A stretch of 64,000 nucleotides of DNA from an uncultured SAR116 cluster alpha proteobacterium. GTDB taxonomy: Bacteria > Pseudomonadota > Alphaproteobacteria > Puniceispirillales > Marisalimonadaceae. The stretch covers positions 47,284 through 111,283 of the forward strand of contig CACNEF010000002.1 of NCBI GenBank assembly GCA_902619485.1, in the 5' to 3' direction. Positions 10,270-19,960 of this stretch are shown in pieces (the first letter of the stretch is position 1; each line of letters starts with the position of its first letter). Made by a program: the position numbers and the translations under genes. Below the pieces are notes generated by a model. That model saw only the letters and a program-made list of their open reading frames with translations, was not told where the DNA came from and did no database searches.

Positions 10270-11194
10270 TATAATTTAAACCAATAGATGAATATTTAGA
10301 TGGGTCATCCATCCAATTTTTTTTTAATTTTATATGCAAAAATAAATGAATTTTGCAATCTAACAATTTCTCAAGTTCTTTACGGGCCAAAGTACCAATT
10401 CTTTTTATATTTTGACCTTGTTTTCCTAATATTATCGGTTTGTAGGTTTGTTTATTAATGTATATTGTCTGCTGGATATTTATACTTTCATCAGTATTAA
10501 TTACCCATTTTTCTGTTTCAACCATAAGATTATATGGTAATTCTTGATTAAGGTTTTTAAACAACTTTTCCCTCGTGATTTCAGAGGCTAAAATTGATTG
10601 AGGCAAATCTGAAATAGTATTTTCATCATAAAAAAAAGAATGATCTGGCATTTTAATAGCTAAATATTCTAATAACTTGTTGCAACCACTTCCATTTTTA
10701 GCAGAAATTAAAAATGTTTCTTCAAAATTATATAAATTTTTTATCTCTGAAATTTTTTTAAGTAGTATTTCTTTAGGTATCAAATCAATTTTATTTAAAA
10801 CTAAAATCACATCTGATTTTATTTGAAAAATTTTTTCAATTATTTCTTTAATATCATTGTCTAATTTTTTTAAAACATCATGAATAAAAATCACTTTATC
10901 AGTTGAATTAAGCTCGGACCATACAGCTGTTACCATGGCTTTTTCAAGTTTTCTTTTTGGTAAAAAAATACCAGGTGTATCTACAAAAATTATTTGAGAT
11001 TTCAATTTGTTTGGCAAATGAAAGTTACATATCCCTCTAATGCAAAATCTAGTTGTTTGTACTTTATGCGATACTATAGAAATTTTTCTGCCAACTAATT
11101 TATTTATAAGAGTAGATTTACCTGAGTTTGGAATTCCTACCAAATTAACAAAACCTGATTTCAAATCTATTTTTCCCAAATTAAATATACACAA
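10262..11194 (-). CDS. era: GTPase Era
   Basis: 310 aa. Era binds 16S rRNA and helps mature the small ribosomal subunit. G1 is GIPNSGKST (about residues 20-28), G3 is DTPGIF, G4 is NKID, and the C-terminal KH domain contains ILGKQGQNIKRIG. The start used here is TTG; a second TTG five codons downstream is also possible, but both precede the G1 loop normally. It lies 15 nt after rnc and overlaps recO by 8 nt, the usual lepB-rnc-era-recO order. Confidence 0.94.
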   Translation of the reverse strand: MCIFNLGKIDLKSGFVNLVGIPNSGKSTLINKLVGRKISIVSHKVQTTRFCIRGICNFHLPNKLKSQIIFVDTPGIFLPKRKLEKAMVTAVWSELNSTDKVIFIHDVLKKLDNDIKEIIEKIFQIKSDVILVLNKIDLIPKEILLKKISEIKNLYNFEETFLISAKNGSGCNKLLEYLAIKMPDHSFFYDENTISDLPQSILASEITREKLFKNLNQELPYNLMVETEKWVINTDESINIQQTIYINKQTYKPIILGKQGQNIKRIGTLARKELEKLLDCKIHLFLHIKLKKNWMDDPSKYSSIGLNYNA

Positions 11195-11209
11195 TCTTTA
11201 TTTAAAACT

Positions 11210-11881
11210 TTAAATTTTTAAAATATTTAATAATTTTGTTGCCGCAGCTTCTTCAGCTTTTTTTAAATTAGCACCAGTTGCAGAAACCACATCATGATTT
11301 TTAACATATACAGAAACTTCGTAAACAGGTTGATGTTCATTTCCTGATTTATTTAAAATATTATATTTTGGTAGAGTGTTATATTGATGTAAACAAAATT
11401 CTTGAAGTATTGATTTGGGATGTTTTTGGGGTTTAGAATAAATTAAATCTTTATCAATAATATTATTAATAATAAAGTTTTTACAGTTATTAAATCCTGT
11501 ATCAACATATATTGCTCCAATTATTGCTTCAACAACATCACTCAATATAGATTTGTTATTTTCTAAATTATCACCTTTTTGTGTTTTTAAAAATTCAGAA
11601 AGGGTTATTTTTTTTGCAAAATTGAAAAGGTTATCTTGATTTGCAAATTTTTGAAAATAATTATCTAAAATACCTTCTTTAGCTTTTGGAAATTTTTTAA
11701 AGAGATATTCTGATAATACTAAACCTAAAACTCTATCACCAAGAAACTCTAATCTTTCATAATTTTTTTTATTAATTTTCAAATTATTTTTTTTAAAACT
11801 AGAATGTGTTATAGCTTCTTCTAACAAATCAATATTTTTAAACTTGTAATTAATCTGTTTTTCTAATTTATCAATACACAC
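11210..11881 (-). CDS. rnc: ribonuclease III
   Basis: 223 aa. It cleaves double-stranded RNA in rRNA and mRNA processing. The signature ERLEFLGDRVLG carries metal-binding E42, E45 and D49; DVVEAIIGAIY supplies D115 and E118. The C-terminal 70 residues form the dsRNA-binding domain (HPKSILQEFC through AEEAAATKLL). The start is GTG, whose G is shared with the lepB TAG stop (TAGTG), so translation is coupled. Confidence 0.95.
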   Translation of the reverse strand: MCIDKLEKQINYKFKNIDLLEEAITHSSFKKNNLKINKKNYERLEFLGDRVLGLVLSEYLFKKFPKAKEGILDNYFQKFANQDNLFNFAKKITLSEFLKTQKGDNLENNKSILSDVVEAIIGAIYVDTGFNNCKNFIINNIIDKDLIYSKPQKHPKSILQEFCLHQYNTLPKYNILNKSGNEHQPVYEVSVYVKNHDVVSATGANLKKAEEAAATKLLNILKI

Positions 11882-12618
11882 TATTCTATAGCCTTACCAA
11901 TTCTTGAAAATCTTATTGCTTTGTGCCACTTCCAAAATTCAAAAATTGATGCTGAGCTATTATGAGAGAAAAAAATAATTTCAGCCTTGCCAATTAAATT
12001 TTTCTTTGGAACAAAACCAACTTCTGGTGTTCTACTATCCCTACTGTTATCTCTATTATCACCCATGAAGAAAAAATGGTTTGGTGGTACTTTAAATAAA
12101 ATAGTGTCGTCAAATGGATCTTTATCACTAGCCTCAATTATCTGGTGAGATTTTGATCCTTCAAAAATCTCGTCATATTGTGTAAAAACTTTTTCATTAC
12201 CAAATACGTTTTTCATTATCCCCATGTTTGTTTTTATTCTTTCAGCTTTTTTTGAATTAATAAAGAGAATACCTTCTTTCACTTGTACTGTGTCATTTGG
12301 AAGCGCAACTAACCTTTTGATATAATCAATTGTTTCATCTCCTGGTTTTCTAAAAACAATCACATCTCCTCTTTGTGGAGTTTTATATAATATTCTATCT
12401 TTTATAGGTCCTAATCCAAATGGGAAACTATATTTTGAATACCCATATGAGTATTTCGACACAAATAAATAATCACCAACCAATAATGTTGGTATCATAG
12501 AGCCTGATGGGATATTAAATGGTTCAAAAAAAATAGAACGAAAAATAATTGCTATTGAGCCAGCAATTAAAAGAGTTTTAGATAGCTCTTTAAAGGAATT
12601 CTTCATAATATTCTCCAA
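11881..12618 (-). CDS. lepB: signal peptidase I
   Basis: 245 aa inner-membrane protease that removes Sec and Tat signal peptides. One N-terminal membrane helix (about 14-32) precedes the box IPSGSMIPTL with catalytic Ser40. The general base is Lys101 in DYIKRLVALPND. GDVIVFR and FFMGDNRDNSRDSR are the other conserved boxes. The start at 12618 lies 38 nt after acpS, and the stop overlaps rnc by one base. It would process the several secreted proteins of this window. Confidence 0.95.
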   Translation of the reverse strand: MENIMKNSFKELSKTLLIAGSIAIIFRSIFFEPFNIPSGSMIPTLLVGDYLFVSKYSYGYSKYSFPFGLGPIKDRILYKTPQRGDVIVFRKPGDETIDYIKRLVALPNDTVQVKEGILFINSKKAERIKTNMGIMKNVFGNEKVFTQYDEIFEGSKSHQIIEASDKDPFDDTILFKVPPNHFFFMGDNRDNSRDSRTPEVGFVPKKNLIGKAEIIFFSHNSSASIFEFWKWHKAIRFSRIGKAIE

Positions 12619-12656
12619 ATGGACGTTTTGTGTAAATAATTTACTTTATGCAATAG

Positions 12657-13064
12657 CTAAACATAAGGAGCAAGTGAAATCACAACAAAAGAAATAACAA
12701 ATGGTGGATCATCTGACAAAGAAATGTCGAATTTTAATTTAGCTTTTAAATTTTTCTCTTTTTTTTCAATAAATTGTTTTGTTTTACCTGAAAAAAATAA
12801 ATATGGCCTACCATTTTTGTCATTTAATATTTCTATTTCTTTAAAAAACAGTCCGTCGCCTCTAGTAGGACTTAAGGCCTTCCAAGTTGCTTCTTTGGCT
12901 GAAAATCTTTTTCCAAAATAGTTTATAGAGTTTATTAATTTACTCTTTGAAATATTGATCTCATTCTTCCCATAAATACGATCAATAAATTTTTGATCAT
13001 ATTTATTTAAAATTTTATTGAGTCTTTCTAAATTTAAGATGTCTGTTCCAATTCCAATAATCAT
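12657..13064 (-). CDS. acpS: holo-[acyl-carrier-protein] synthase
   Basis: 135 aa. It transfers 4'-phosphopantetheine from CoA to acyl carrier protein. The Mg-binding Asp lies in IIGIGTDILNLERL and the second conserved motif is FGKRFSAKEATWKAL. Length and both motifs are canonical. The start overlaps the pdxJ stop by 4 nt. The pdxJ-acpS-lepB order is common to many proteobacteria. Confidence 0.94.
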   Translation of the reverse strand: MIIGIGTDILNLERLNKILNKYDQKFIDRIYGKNEINISKSKLINSINYFGKRFSAKEATWKALSPTRGDGLFFKEIEILNDKNGRPYLFFSGKTKQFIEKKEKNLKAKLKFDISLSDDPPFVISFVVISLAPYV

Positions 13065-13798
13065 TTAATCGTTTCTGAAATTATTTTACGCATTTTTAAT
13101 ATTGAATTTTCTAACCCGTCAAAAATAGAATTAGCTATTATAAAATGTCCTATATTCAATTCCACAATATCATTTATCGACACAATCGAACTTACATTAT
13201 CATAGGTTAAACCGTGACCGGCATGACAATTTAAACCCAATTTATTTGCAAAAGCAGTGCTTTCAGTAATTTTTTTTAATTCTAATTCAACATTATTTTT
13301 ATTTATGAAGGCATTTGCGTAACTACCAGTATGAAACTCGATTGTTTTAACACCCAATTTTTGAGTGGCAATTAATTGATCTTTATCTGGATCAATAAAA
13401 ATGGCTACGTTTATATTAATTTTAGAGAATGATTTAAGAATTTTTTTTAATTTATCAAAATTATTTACTACATCTAAACCACCCTCTGTAGTAATTTCTT
13501 GTCGCTTTTCTGGAACAAAGCATACACATTTAGGCTTATATTGAATCGCAATATTGGCCATTTCTGAGTTTGCTGCAATTTCAAGATTAACAGGAATATT
13601 AATTACATTCAAAATATCGCCTAAATCCTTTTCATTAACATGTCTCCTATCTTCTCTTACATGAACAGTTACTAAATCTGCGCCTGATTTTTCAACAATT
13701 TTTGCTGCTTCTGTAACGTCTGGATAATTTTCTCCACGAGCATTCCTCAATGTCGCAACGTGATCAATATTTATACCTAACCTAACATATCTTTTCAT
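13061..13798 (-). CDS. pdxJ: pyridoxine 5'-phosphate synthase
   Basis: 245 aa TIM barrel. It condenses 1-deoxyxylulose 5-phosphate with 3-amino-2-oxopropyl phosphate to pyridoxine phosphate. LGINIDHVATLRNARG opens the protein, HVREDRRHV is the catalytic loop, CFVPEKR and the C-terminal NIGHFI are present. It shares one base with the end of the DUF2062 gene and overlaps acpS by 4 nt. Confidence 0.95.
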   Translation of the reverse strand: MKRYVRLGINIDHVATLRNARGENYPDVTEAAKIVEKSGADLVTVHVREDRRHVNEKDLGDILNVINIPVNLEIAANSEMANIAIQYKPKCVCFVPEKRQEITTEGGLDVVNNFDKLKKILKSFSKININVAIFIDPDKDQLIATQKLGVKTIEFHTGSYANAFINKNNVELELKKITESTAFANKLGLNCHAGHGLTYDNVSSIVSINDIVELNIGHFIIANSIFDGLENSILKMRKIISETIK

Positions 13799-14292
13799 TA
13801 CAATAGCCTTTTGTTTTTTTTATTTCTTCTTTTCTTGAACGAAGCAATAAAACTATAAATAACATAGTAAGTTATTATCCAAACTAATGGCGCTATAATA
13901 ATGCCACCTACAAGCATTGGGAAAAAAATCTCATAAGTTTGGTTTAATATCATGTCAAAATTTATTTCATGAGTTATTTTCTGTAAGTTAATATTTGTGA
14001 GATAAGTGCCAATTTTATAAATTAATCCCCAAATGAATGGAAAAGTTATAGGATTTCCAACTACTGTTCCAATCAATGCAGCTATAAAGTTTCCCCTTAT
14101 CAAGTAAGCAAAAATTACAGCTAAAACAAAATGAAGTCCAAGAAGAGGTGTAAAAGAAACTGTAGCCCCGCATGCAAAGCCTGAGGAGATAGCATAATTA
14201 GAGTCAGGCAAACGAGCTAATCTTAATTTATAATAAGATATTATTCTTTTAACCCTACTTAATAAATTTCTGTAATATAAACTAAAATTAAT
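13798..14292 (-). CDS. DUF2062 membrane protein with a non-canonical start codon
   Basis: DUF2062 protein with two or three membrane helices (GFACGATVSFTPLLG then the NPITFPFIWG motif); function unknown but conserved in this operon. The only ATG/GTG/TTG in frame is TTG at 14211, which would cut inside the conserved RLARLPDS stretch. The open frame continues upstream with RVKRIISYYKLRLARLP and reaches a stop (the rsh TAA) at 14312 without a canonical start. Just before the frame is a strong Shine-Dalgarno AAGGTGGAG, followed by seven T and then ATA (14295) and ATT (14292). I give ATT. The alternative is a GTG start at 14308, which would need one T fewer in the T7 run. Confidence 0.75.
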   Translation of the reverse strand: MNFSLYYRNLLSRVKRIISYYKLRLARLPDSNYAISSGFACGATVSFTPLLGLHFVLAVIFAYLIRGNFIAALIGTVVGNPITFPFIWGLIYKIGTYLTNINLQKITHEINFDMILNQTYEIFFPMLVGGIIIAPLVWIITYYVIYSFIASFKKRRNKKNKRLL

Positions 14293-14309
14293 TATAAAAA
14301 AACTCCACC

Positions 14310-16427
14310 TTAATCCTTACCTCTTTTTACACTTTCTACAAAATGAGACAATCTTATTGCTGCAATTATTTGATTTAAATGACTTAAATTTCTAACTTCT
14401 AAATCAATATTAAATTTATAAAAATCTAAGTCTCTTGAAACCACTTGAATATTAGATATATTTCCTTCATTTAAACTTATTATTTTAGTAACGTCTGCTA
14501 GACTTCCAGGCTCGTTTGACAAAACTGTTACCAGACTGCCTTTATGAAAAGATTCACCCTCTCTTTCCCATGAAATTTCAAGCCATACCTCAGGCATATC
14601 ATTAAATTTCTCTAGTGCAAAACAATCTAAAGCATGAACAGTAATCCCTTTTCCGGTAGTTACAATTCCAACAATCCGTTCACCCGGCAGTGGGTGACAA
14701 CAATGTGCATAATGTGTAGCCATCCCAGAAATCAAACCCTTGATTTTCATAGTTTCTTGTAAATGTGGTTTTTTTAATATTGGTAAATTTTTTTTTAAAT
14801 TTTCTTTTTTTGGATATAAGAAGTTTAACACATCTCTAGATTTTATGTTTCCTTTTCCTATCTCAATCAGCAATTCTTCCAAGTCAGAAAGATTAAACGC
14901 ATTAATTACTTTAATTAAACTTTTTTCATGCATTCTTTTATTTTGTTGTCTATATTCTTTTTGCAATAATGCAGTTCCTAATTGCAAAAATTCTTTTATC
15001 TCTCTATTTCTAATGAATCTTTTTATTGCTGATTTAGCCTTTCCAGTAATACATATTTCTATCCATTTTGGATCTGGAAATCCACTTTTAGAAGTTAAAA
15101 TTTCTACTTGATCACCATTTCTAATTTCTGTTGTTATCAATCTATTCTTGTTATTTATTTTTGCACCCACTGCAGAATTACCAATTTCAGAATGAACAGC
15201 GTATGAGAAATCAATTGCGTTTGCTCCTTTTGGTAAAATTATTAAATTCCCCTTTGGCGTAAAACAAAAAATTTGGTCATTATACATTTCTAATTTTGTA
15301 TTTTCTAAAAATTCTTCAGGCTCACTACTTTCTTCAATAATTTGAATTAATTCTCTAACCCACTTATATTTTACACCTTCAGACCATTTTTTTCCCTCTT
15401 TGTAAATCCAGTGTGCCGCAACTCCATTAAGAGCAAATTCATTCATAATTGAGGTTCTTATTTGCACTTCTATTCTTGTTTTCTTGGGGCCAATTAAGCT
15501 TGAATGAAGCGATTGATAGCCATTTCTTTTTGGAGCAGAAATATAATCCTTAAAACGTCCCATTATTGCAGTATATTCTTGATGCAATAATCCAAGACTT
15601 TTATAACAGCTAGGTACATCATCTACAATAACTCTGAATGCCATTATATCAGACAATTGGTCCATACTTAAATTTTTATATTGCATTTTTTTCCAAATTG
15701 AATAACTGCTTTTAATTCTACCAGTTACATGACATTTGATGTCATTTTTTCTTAAAAGAGTTTCAATTTCATTAGTAATGTATGGGATATTTAATTCATC
15801 TTGTGAATATATCAATTTTAGACGTTTTAATATTGAATCACGTGTTTCTGGTTTCAAAACGGCAAAACATCTATCTTCTAATTCTCTCTGTATAGCATTA
15901 ATTCCTAGACGTTCAGCTAGTGGAGCAAAAATCTCTAAGGTCTCAAAACAAATTTTAGACCTTTTTGTAGCGTTTTTAATGCCATCAATCGTTCTAATAT
16001 TATGCAATCTGTCAGCTAATTTTACTAACAAAACCCTTATGTCATCAGAAGATGCCAACAAAAGCTTTCGAAAATTTTCAGCTTGAGCAAATCCAAATTT
16101 TAAATCTAATTTTGAAAGTTTAGTTACTCCGTCAACAAGTTTTGATATTTCAGACCCAAATTCATCGTCAATATCTTTTAGAGTAAATTCGCTATCTTCA
16201 ACTACATCATGTAGCAGTGCTGTTATAATAGTAGAGGAGTCTAATCTCATATTAACTAAATAATCAGCTACGGCTAAAGGATGAGTGAAATAAGCTTCAC
16301 CACTACCTCGAAATTGATTAGCATGTGCTTTTTTTGATAAATTATATGCTTTCTCAATTGTTTTTAATGAAACAAAGTTGTCATATTTAGATACTTTTTT
16401 GTAGAGATGTGATGCTGTAATGATCAT
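14310..16427 (-). CDS. bifunctional (p)ppGpp synthetase/hydrolase (Rsh)
   Basis: 705 aa, RelA/SpoT homologue and probably the only long one. The HD hydrolase domain is intact: FTHP with H49 and LLHDVVEDSE with H73, D74, E77 and D78. The synthetase domain has GRFKDYISAPKRNGYQSLH. TGS (CFTPKGNLIILPKGANAIDF), a zinc-finger-like segment with HYAHCCHPLPGE, and a C-terminal ACT domain follow. It makes and degrades the stringent-response alarmone. It is downstream of rpoZ, the usual arrangement. Confidence 0.94.
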   Translation of the reverse strand: MIITASHLYKKVSKYDNFVSLKTIEKAYNLSKKAHANQFRGSGEAYFTHPLAVADYLVNMRLDSSTIITALLHDVVEDSEFTLKDIDDEFGSEISKLVDGVTKLSKLDLKFGFAQAENFRKLLLASSDDIRVLLVKLADRLHNIRTIDGIKNATKRSKICFETLEIFAPLAERLGINAIQRELEDRCFAVLKPETRDSILKRLKLIYSQDELNIPYITNEIETLLRKNDIKCHVTGRIKSSYSIWKKMQYKNLSMDQLSDIMAFRVIVDDVPSCYKSLGLLHQEYTAIMGRFKDYISAPKRNGYQSLHSSLIGPKKTRIEVQIRTSIMNEFALNGVAAHWIYKEGKKWSEGVKYKWVRELIQIIEESSEPEEFLENTKLEMYNDQIFCFTPKGNLIILPKGANAIDFSYAVHSEIGNSAVGAKINNKNRLITTEIRNGDQVEILTSKSGFPDPKWIEICITGKAKSAIKRFIRNREIKEFLQLGTALLQKEYRQQNKRMHEKSLIKVINAFNLSDLEELLIEIGKGNIKSRDVLNFLYPKKENLKKNLPILKKPHLQETMKIKGLISGMATHYAHCCHPLPGERIVGIVTTGKGITVHALDCFALEKFNDMPEVWLEISWEREGESFHKGSLVTVLSNEPGSLADVTKIISLNEGNISNIQVVSRDLDFYKFNIDLEVRNLSHLNQIIAAIRLSHFVESVKRGKD

Positions 16428-16489
16428 AACATAATAATATATTATAAAAGATCACTTATCTAGATTTAATAAGAAACAAATTAAAATTC

Positions 16490-16894
16490 TTAATCTTCGT
16501 TTTTAATTATTTCTTCAGAAATATCTTCAAAAGAACCTTCATCTTCTTGTATGGTTTTATTAATAACAAGATCATTATTAATATTAGTTTCTTGATTTGA
16601 TTCATTTAAATAAGCAGCAAATTCTTCTTCTAAAGATGCATCATCTTCAATTTCATTATCTTCTTTATTTAAATTTTTTTGCATAGAACGTATAAATCTT
16701 TCTTGCAAACTTTCAGCATCAATTGCTTCAGAAGCGATTTCACGCAATGAAACAACTGGGTTTTTGTCATTGTCTCTATCAACCTCTATTGCTATACCAT
16801 TTGAAATTTCTCTAGAGCGTTGCGCTGCTGCTATAACAAGATCAAATCTATTGGGTATTTTTTTTACACAATCTTCGACGGTTACACGTGCCAT
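16490..16894 (-). CDS. rpoZ: RNA polymerase omega subunit
   Basis: 134 aa. [20 protein letters not shown] and the AAQRSREIS helix are diagnostic of omega, which aids beta' folding and RNA polymerase assembly. After residue 60 the protein has a long acidic tail rich in Glu, Asp and Asn, common in alphaproteobacterial RpoZ. First gene of the core block that continues through rsh to parC. Confidence 0.94.
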   Translation of the reverse strand: MARVTVEDCVKKIPNRFDLVIAAAQRSREISNGIAIEVDRDNDKNPVVSLREIASEAIDAESLQERFIRSMQKNLNKEDNEIEDDASLEEEFAAYLNESNQETNINNDLVINKTIQEDEGSFEDISEEIIKNED

Positions 16895-16953
16895 ATTTTC
16901 ATATCTCCATATGTTTAATGATTTATTTAAGTAATATACAATAAAAAATCAAA

Positions 16954-17466
16954 CTAAATTTTTTTTTCATTAAAAATTTTAATATTTTGATTATGTAAAT
17001 TTTTTAAAATCTTATTAATATTTATTTTAAGAATCGGATGTACCCAGTCTTTGTCTATTTCGGCAAGTGGTTCCATTACAAACCTTCTTTGATGAGCCCT
17101 TGGATGAGGAATAACAATTTCTTTATTTATTAAAATTTTATTTGAATAATCAATAAGATCTAAATCGATTATCCTAGCCTCATTTACCATACTTCTTTTT
17201 CTGCCAAGTTTATGTTCTATTTCATGCAAGGATTTTAAAACATCTAACTCATTTAAGTTTGTATTTGCAAAAACAACACAATTAAAAAAATTTGGCTGAT
17301 CACTTTTTGGAATTGGTTCAGTTTCATACCAGCTTGACTGATTAGTAACCTTAATTGAATAATCTTTGAAATAACTTATTGCCTTCATTGCAACCTTAAT
17401 TGGATGGACACCTTCCTCTGACTTTATATTTCCACCAATGCCAATTATTATTTTTTTATTTTTCAT
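16954..17466 (-). CDS. folK: 2-amino-4-hydroxy-6-hydroxymethyldihydropteridine pyrophosphokinase
   Basis: 170 aa HPPK, which pyrophosphorylates hydroxymethyl-dihydropterin in folate synthesis. GIGGNIKSEEGVHPI, SSWYETEPIP, NCVVFANTN, RIIDLDLIDY (metal-binding Asp pair) and IPHPRAHQRRFVMEPLAEI are all family blocks. It stands 39 nt before smpB on the same strand. The start ATG at 17466 fits the family. Confidence 0.93.
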   Translation of the reverse strand: MKNKKIIIGIGGNIKSEEGVHPIKVAMKAISYFKDYSIKVTNQSSWYETEPIPKSDQPNFFNCVVFANTNLNELDVLKSLHEIEHKLGRKRSMVNEARIIDLDLIDYSNKILINKEIVIPHPRAHQRRFVMEPLAEIDKDWVHPILKININKILKNLHNQNIKIFNEKKI

Positions 17467-17504
17467 AGGTTGATATAGAACTTAAGTATTTAAAGAAACA
17501 AGAT

Positions 17505-17990
17505 TTAATTATTATTTTTTAAAATTCTATGTTTTTCTCTATCCCAATCTCTTTTTTTAATTACCTCTCTTTTATCAACTTTCTTTTTACCTTCTGCAAT
17601 GGCTAGAGATATTTTAGCCAAACCTTTGTTATTGAAATATAAACTTAAAGGCACAACAGTACATCCATCTTTCTTTATTTGCCCTAAAATTTTATCTCTT
17701 TCTTTTTTGTGTATTAGGAGACGTCTCACTCTTTTAGGATCATGATTTTGACCAGATGCTGCTAGATTGTATTCTGGGATATTTGAATTTACTAAAACAA
17801 TTTGTCCAAATTCATTAGTTGCATACGATTCGTTAATACTGGCTCTACCGAGTCTTAAACTTTTAACTTCACTGCCTAATAAAACTATTCCAGCTTCTAC
17901 AGTATCAATTATTGAATAATCAAATTTAGCACGTCTGTTTTCTGCAACTCTACCTTGAGAAGTAGCTTTGTTTATTTTTTTTTTATTCAT
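17505..17990 (-). CDS. smpB: SsrA-binding protein
   Basis: 161 aa. SmpB binds tmRNA and rescues stalled ribosomes. GRVAENRRAKFDYSI, GIVLLGSEVKSLR, HDPKRVRRLLIHKKE and the basic C-terminal KKVDKREVIKKRDWDRE tail are diagnostic. It lies 15 nt downstream of dapA; dapA-smpB adjacency is common in Alphaproteobacteria. Confidence 0.95.
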   Translation of the reverse strand: MNKKKINKATSQGRVAENRRAKFDYSIIDTVEAGIVLLGSEVKSLRLGRASINESYATNEFGQIVLVNSNIPEYNLAASGQNHDPKRVRRLLIHKKERDKILGQIKKDGCTVVPLSLYFNNKGLAKISLAIAEGKKKVDKREVIKKRDWDREKHRILKNNN

Positions 17991-18005
17991 TCAAAACACA
18001 AGTAT

Positions 18006-18881
18006 TTATAATAATTCAGCTTTTAAAAGAGCATCTTTTACATTTGTTTTACTTACTTCTTCAATTTCTACAATTGGAAGTCTAGCCTCTGAGGAACACA
18101 GCCCTAATAATGATGCAGCATATTTAAGTGGACCTGGGCTTGTTTCACAAAATAACGCGTCGTGCAAAGGCATGAGTTTTTTATTAATTTCCTGAGCAGT
18201 CGAAACATCTCCTTGTTTCCATGCATTATGCATTCTTGAGAGTAATTTAGGAGCTATATTTGATGTAACAGATATACAGCCATGACCTCCTGCGGCTAAA
18301 TAAGCCAATGCTGTCCCATCTTCACCAGATAATTGAATAAAATCATCACCAATTATATTTTGCAATCTTGTAGGTCTTGCTAAATCAGCAGTTGCATCTT
18401 TTACACCTACAATTAGCTTATCTTCAGCTAGCTTAGCCATTGTAGAATCATTCATCTTTATTACAGAACGACCTGGTATATCGTAGATGATTATTGGCTT
18501 ACTAGAATTTTTAATAAGTTCATTATAGTGAGCAATCAAGCCTGACTGTGTAGGTTTGTTATAATACGGCGTAACAACTAACAAACCATCAGCACCAGCT
18601 GAACATGCATGTTTTACAAAATCAACAGCTTCGTTCGTAGAATTTGAACCTGCACCTGCTATAACTGGAACTCTTCCATTTGACTGATCTATACATACTT
18701 CAACAAGCTTTTTATGTTCATTATGAGATAAAGTAGGTGACTCACCAGTTGTTCCTACAGGAACTAAACCATTTGTTCCATTTTCTATTTGAAAATCTAT
18801 TAATCTTCTATAAGCATCAAAGTCTACATTATTATCTTTAAATGGAGTTAATAAAGCAGTGTAAGAACCATGAAATAACAT
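18006..18881 (-). CDS. dapA: 4-hydroxy-tetrahydrodipicolinate synthase
   Basis: 291 aa TIM barrel. It condenses pyruvate with aspartate semialdehyde, the first step to lysine and diaminopimelate. Schiff-base Lys161 is in VGVKDATADL, Tyr133 in IIYDIPGRS, with GTTGESPTL binding the carboxylate of pyruvate. Length and all motifs agree with authentic DapA rather than a paralogous aldolase. Probable operon dapA-smpB-folK. Confidence 0.93.
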   Translation of the reverse strand: MLFHGSYTALLTPFKDNNVDFDAYRRLIDFQIENGTNGLVPVGTTGESPTLSHNEHKKLVEVCIDQSNGRVPVIAGAGSNSTNEAVDFVKHACSAGADGLLVVTPYYNKPTQSGLIAHYNELIKNSSKPIIIYDIPGRSVIKMNDSTMAKLAEDKLIVGVKDATADLARPTRLQNIIGDDFIQLSGEDGTALAYLAAGGHGCISVTSNIAPKLLSRMHNAWKQGDVSTAQEINKKLMPLHDALFCETSPGPLKYAASLLGLCSSEARLPIVEIEEVSKTNVKDALLKAELL

Positions 18882-18974
18882 GAAAAAACCTCGTTTAAAA
18901 AAATGATTTGTTTATCATACTCATGTCATTTAAATTTAACAAGATATAGAATAAAATAATCTAGGAACATATTA

Positions 18975-19958
18975 ATGATTAATAGTAATGTTACATTTAA
19001 TTCGATTTTAGAAGCATCTAAAAGGTTAAAAGGGAAAATTGTAAGAACACCTATTTTACAATCAAAATATATTAATGAAAAATTAGAGTCTAATATTTTT
19101 TTGAAAGCTGAAAATCTTCAGACTATTGGTGCATTTAAATTTAGAGGAGCCATGAACTCGATACTTCAACTTCCATCGAATATTAAAAAAGTTGTAGCTT
19201 GGTCAAGTGGTAATCATGCTCAAGCGGTTGCAGCCGCGTCAAAAATAACGGGACGCCAAGCAACAATTGTAATGCCAGAAGATTCTCCTAAGGCAAAATT
19301 AAATGGAACAGCTTTTTGGGGTGCAACAATTATAAAGTATGATAGAAATAAAGAAAACAGAGAAGAAATAGGGAAAAAAATAGCAAAGGATATAAATGCC
19401 AAAATTATTCCACCCTTTGATGATGAAAAAGTCATAATTGGGCAAGGAACTGCAGGTATAGAATGTATTGAACAATTAAATGAATTAAATGTTACGCCAG
19501 ACATTGTTTTATGTTGTTGCGGAGGTGGTGGTCTCATTGCTGGTATAAGTACAGTAATAAAGGAAAAATTTCAAAATGCTAAAATATATTCTGTTGAACC
19601 AGAAAATTTTGATGATACTAAAAAATCACTTGAAGAAAATTCTATAATTCCAAATTCTATGAAACATAATTCTATTTGCGATGCACTTTTGGCTTATAAA
19701 CCAGGAAAAATTACTTTTGAAATCAACAAATTAAATCTAACATCTGGTTTGTCAGTTTCAGATAGAGAAGCTTTAATTGCAATGAACACAGCATTTAAAT
19801 ATCTTAAGATTGTTCTTGAACCTGGTGGTGCAGTTGCACTAGCAGCTGCTATATTTAAAAAAATTGATATTAGAGATAAAAATGTTCTAGTAATTGCATC
19901 TGGAGGAAATGTTGATAAGGACATTTTTGAAAATTGCTTAAACCAAAAAGAAATTTAG
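18975..19958 (+). CDS. threonine/serine dehydratase-like PLP enzyme
   Basis: 327 aa, fold type II PLP enzyme without an ACT regulatory domain, so of the catabolic TdcB, serine racemase or hydroxyaspartate dehydratase type. The PLP lysine is K55 in GAFKFRGAM. SSGNHAQAVA binds the carboxylate, and the glycine loop CCGGGGLIAG holds the PLP phosphate. It deaminates a beta-hydroxy amino acid to a 2-oxo acid. It diverges from dapA and converges with the nitroreductase gene with only 2 nt between stops. Substrate cannot be decided from the sequence. Confidence 0.85.
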   Translation: MINSNVTFNSILEASKRLKGKIVRTPILQSKYINEKLESNIFLKAENLQTIGAFKFRGAMNSILQLPSNIKKVVAWSSGNHAQAVAAASKITGRQATIVMPEDSPKAKLNGTAFWGATIIKYDRNKENREEIGKKIAKDINAKIIPPFDDEKVIIGQGTAGIECIEQLNELNVTPDIVLCCCGGGGLIAGISTVIKEKFQNAKIYSVEPENFDDTKKSLEENSIIPNSMKHNSICDALLAYKPGKITFEINKLNLTSGLSVSDREALIAMNTAFKYLKIVLEPGGAVALAAAIFKKIDIRDKNVLVIASGGNVDKDIFENCLNQKEI

Positions 19959-19960
19959 AA

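Noticed and set aside
19220..19537. 105-codon minus-strand frame inside the dehydratase gene
   Set aside because: Antisense shadow of a conserved PLP enzyme; its sequence has no family features.
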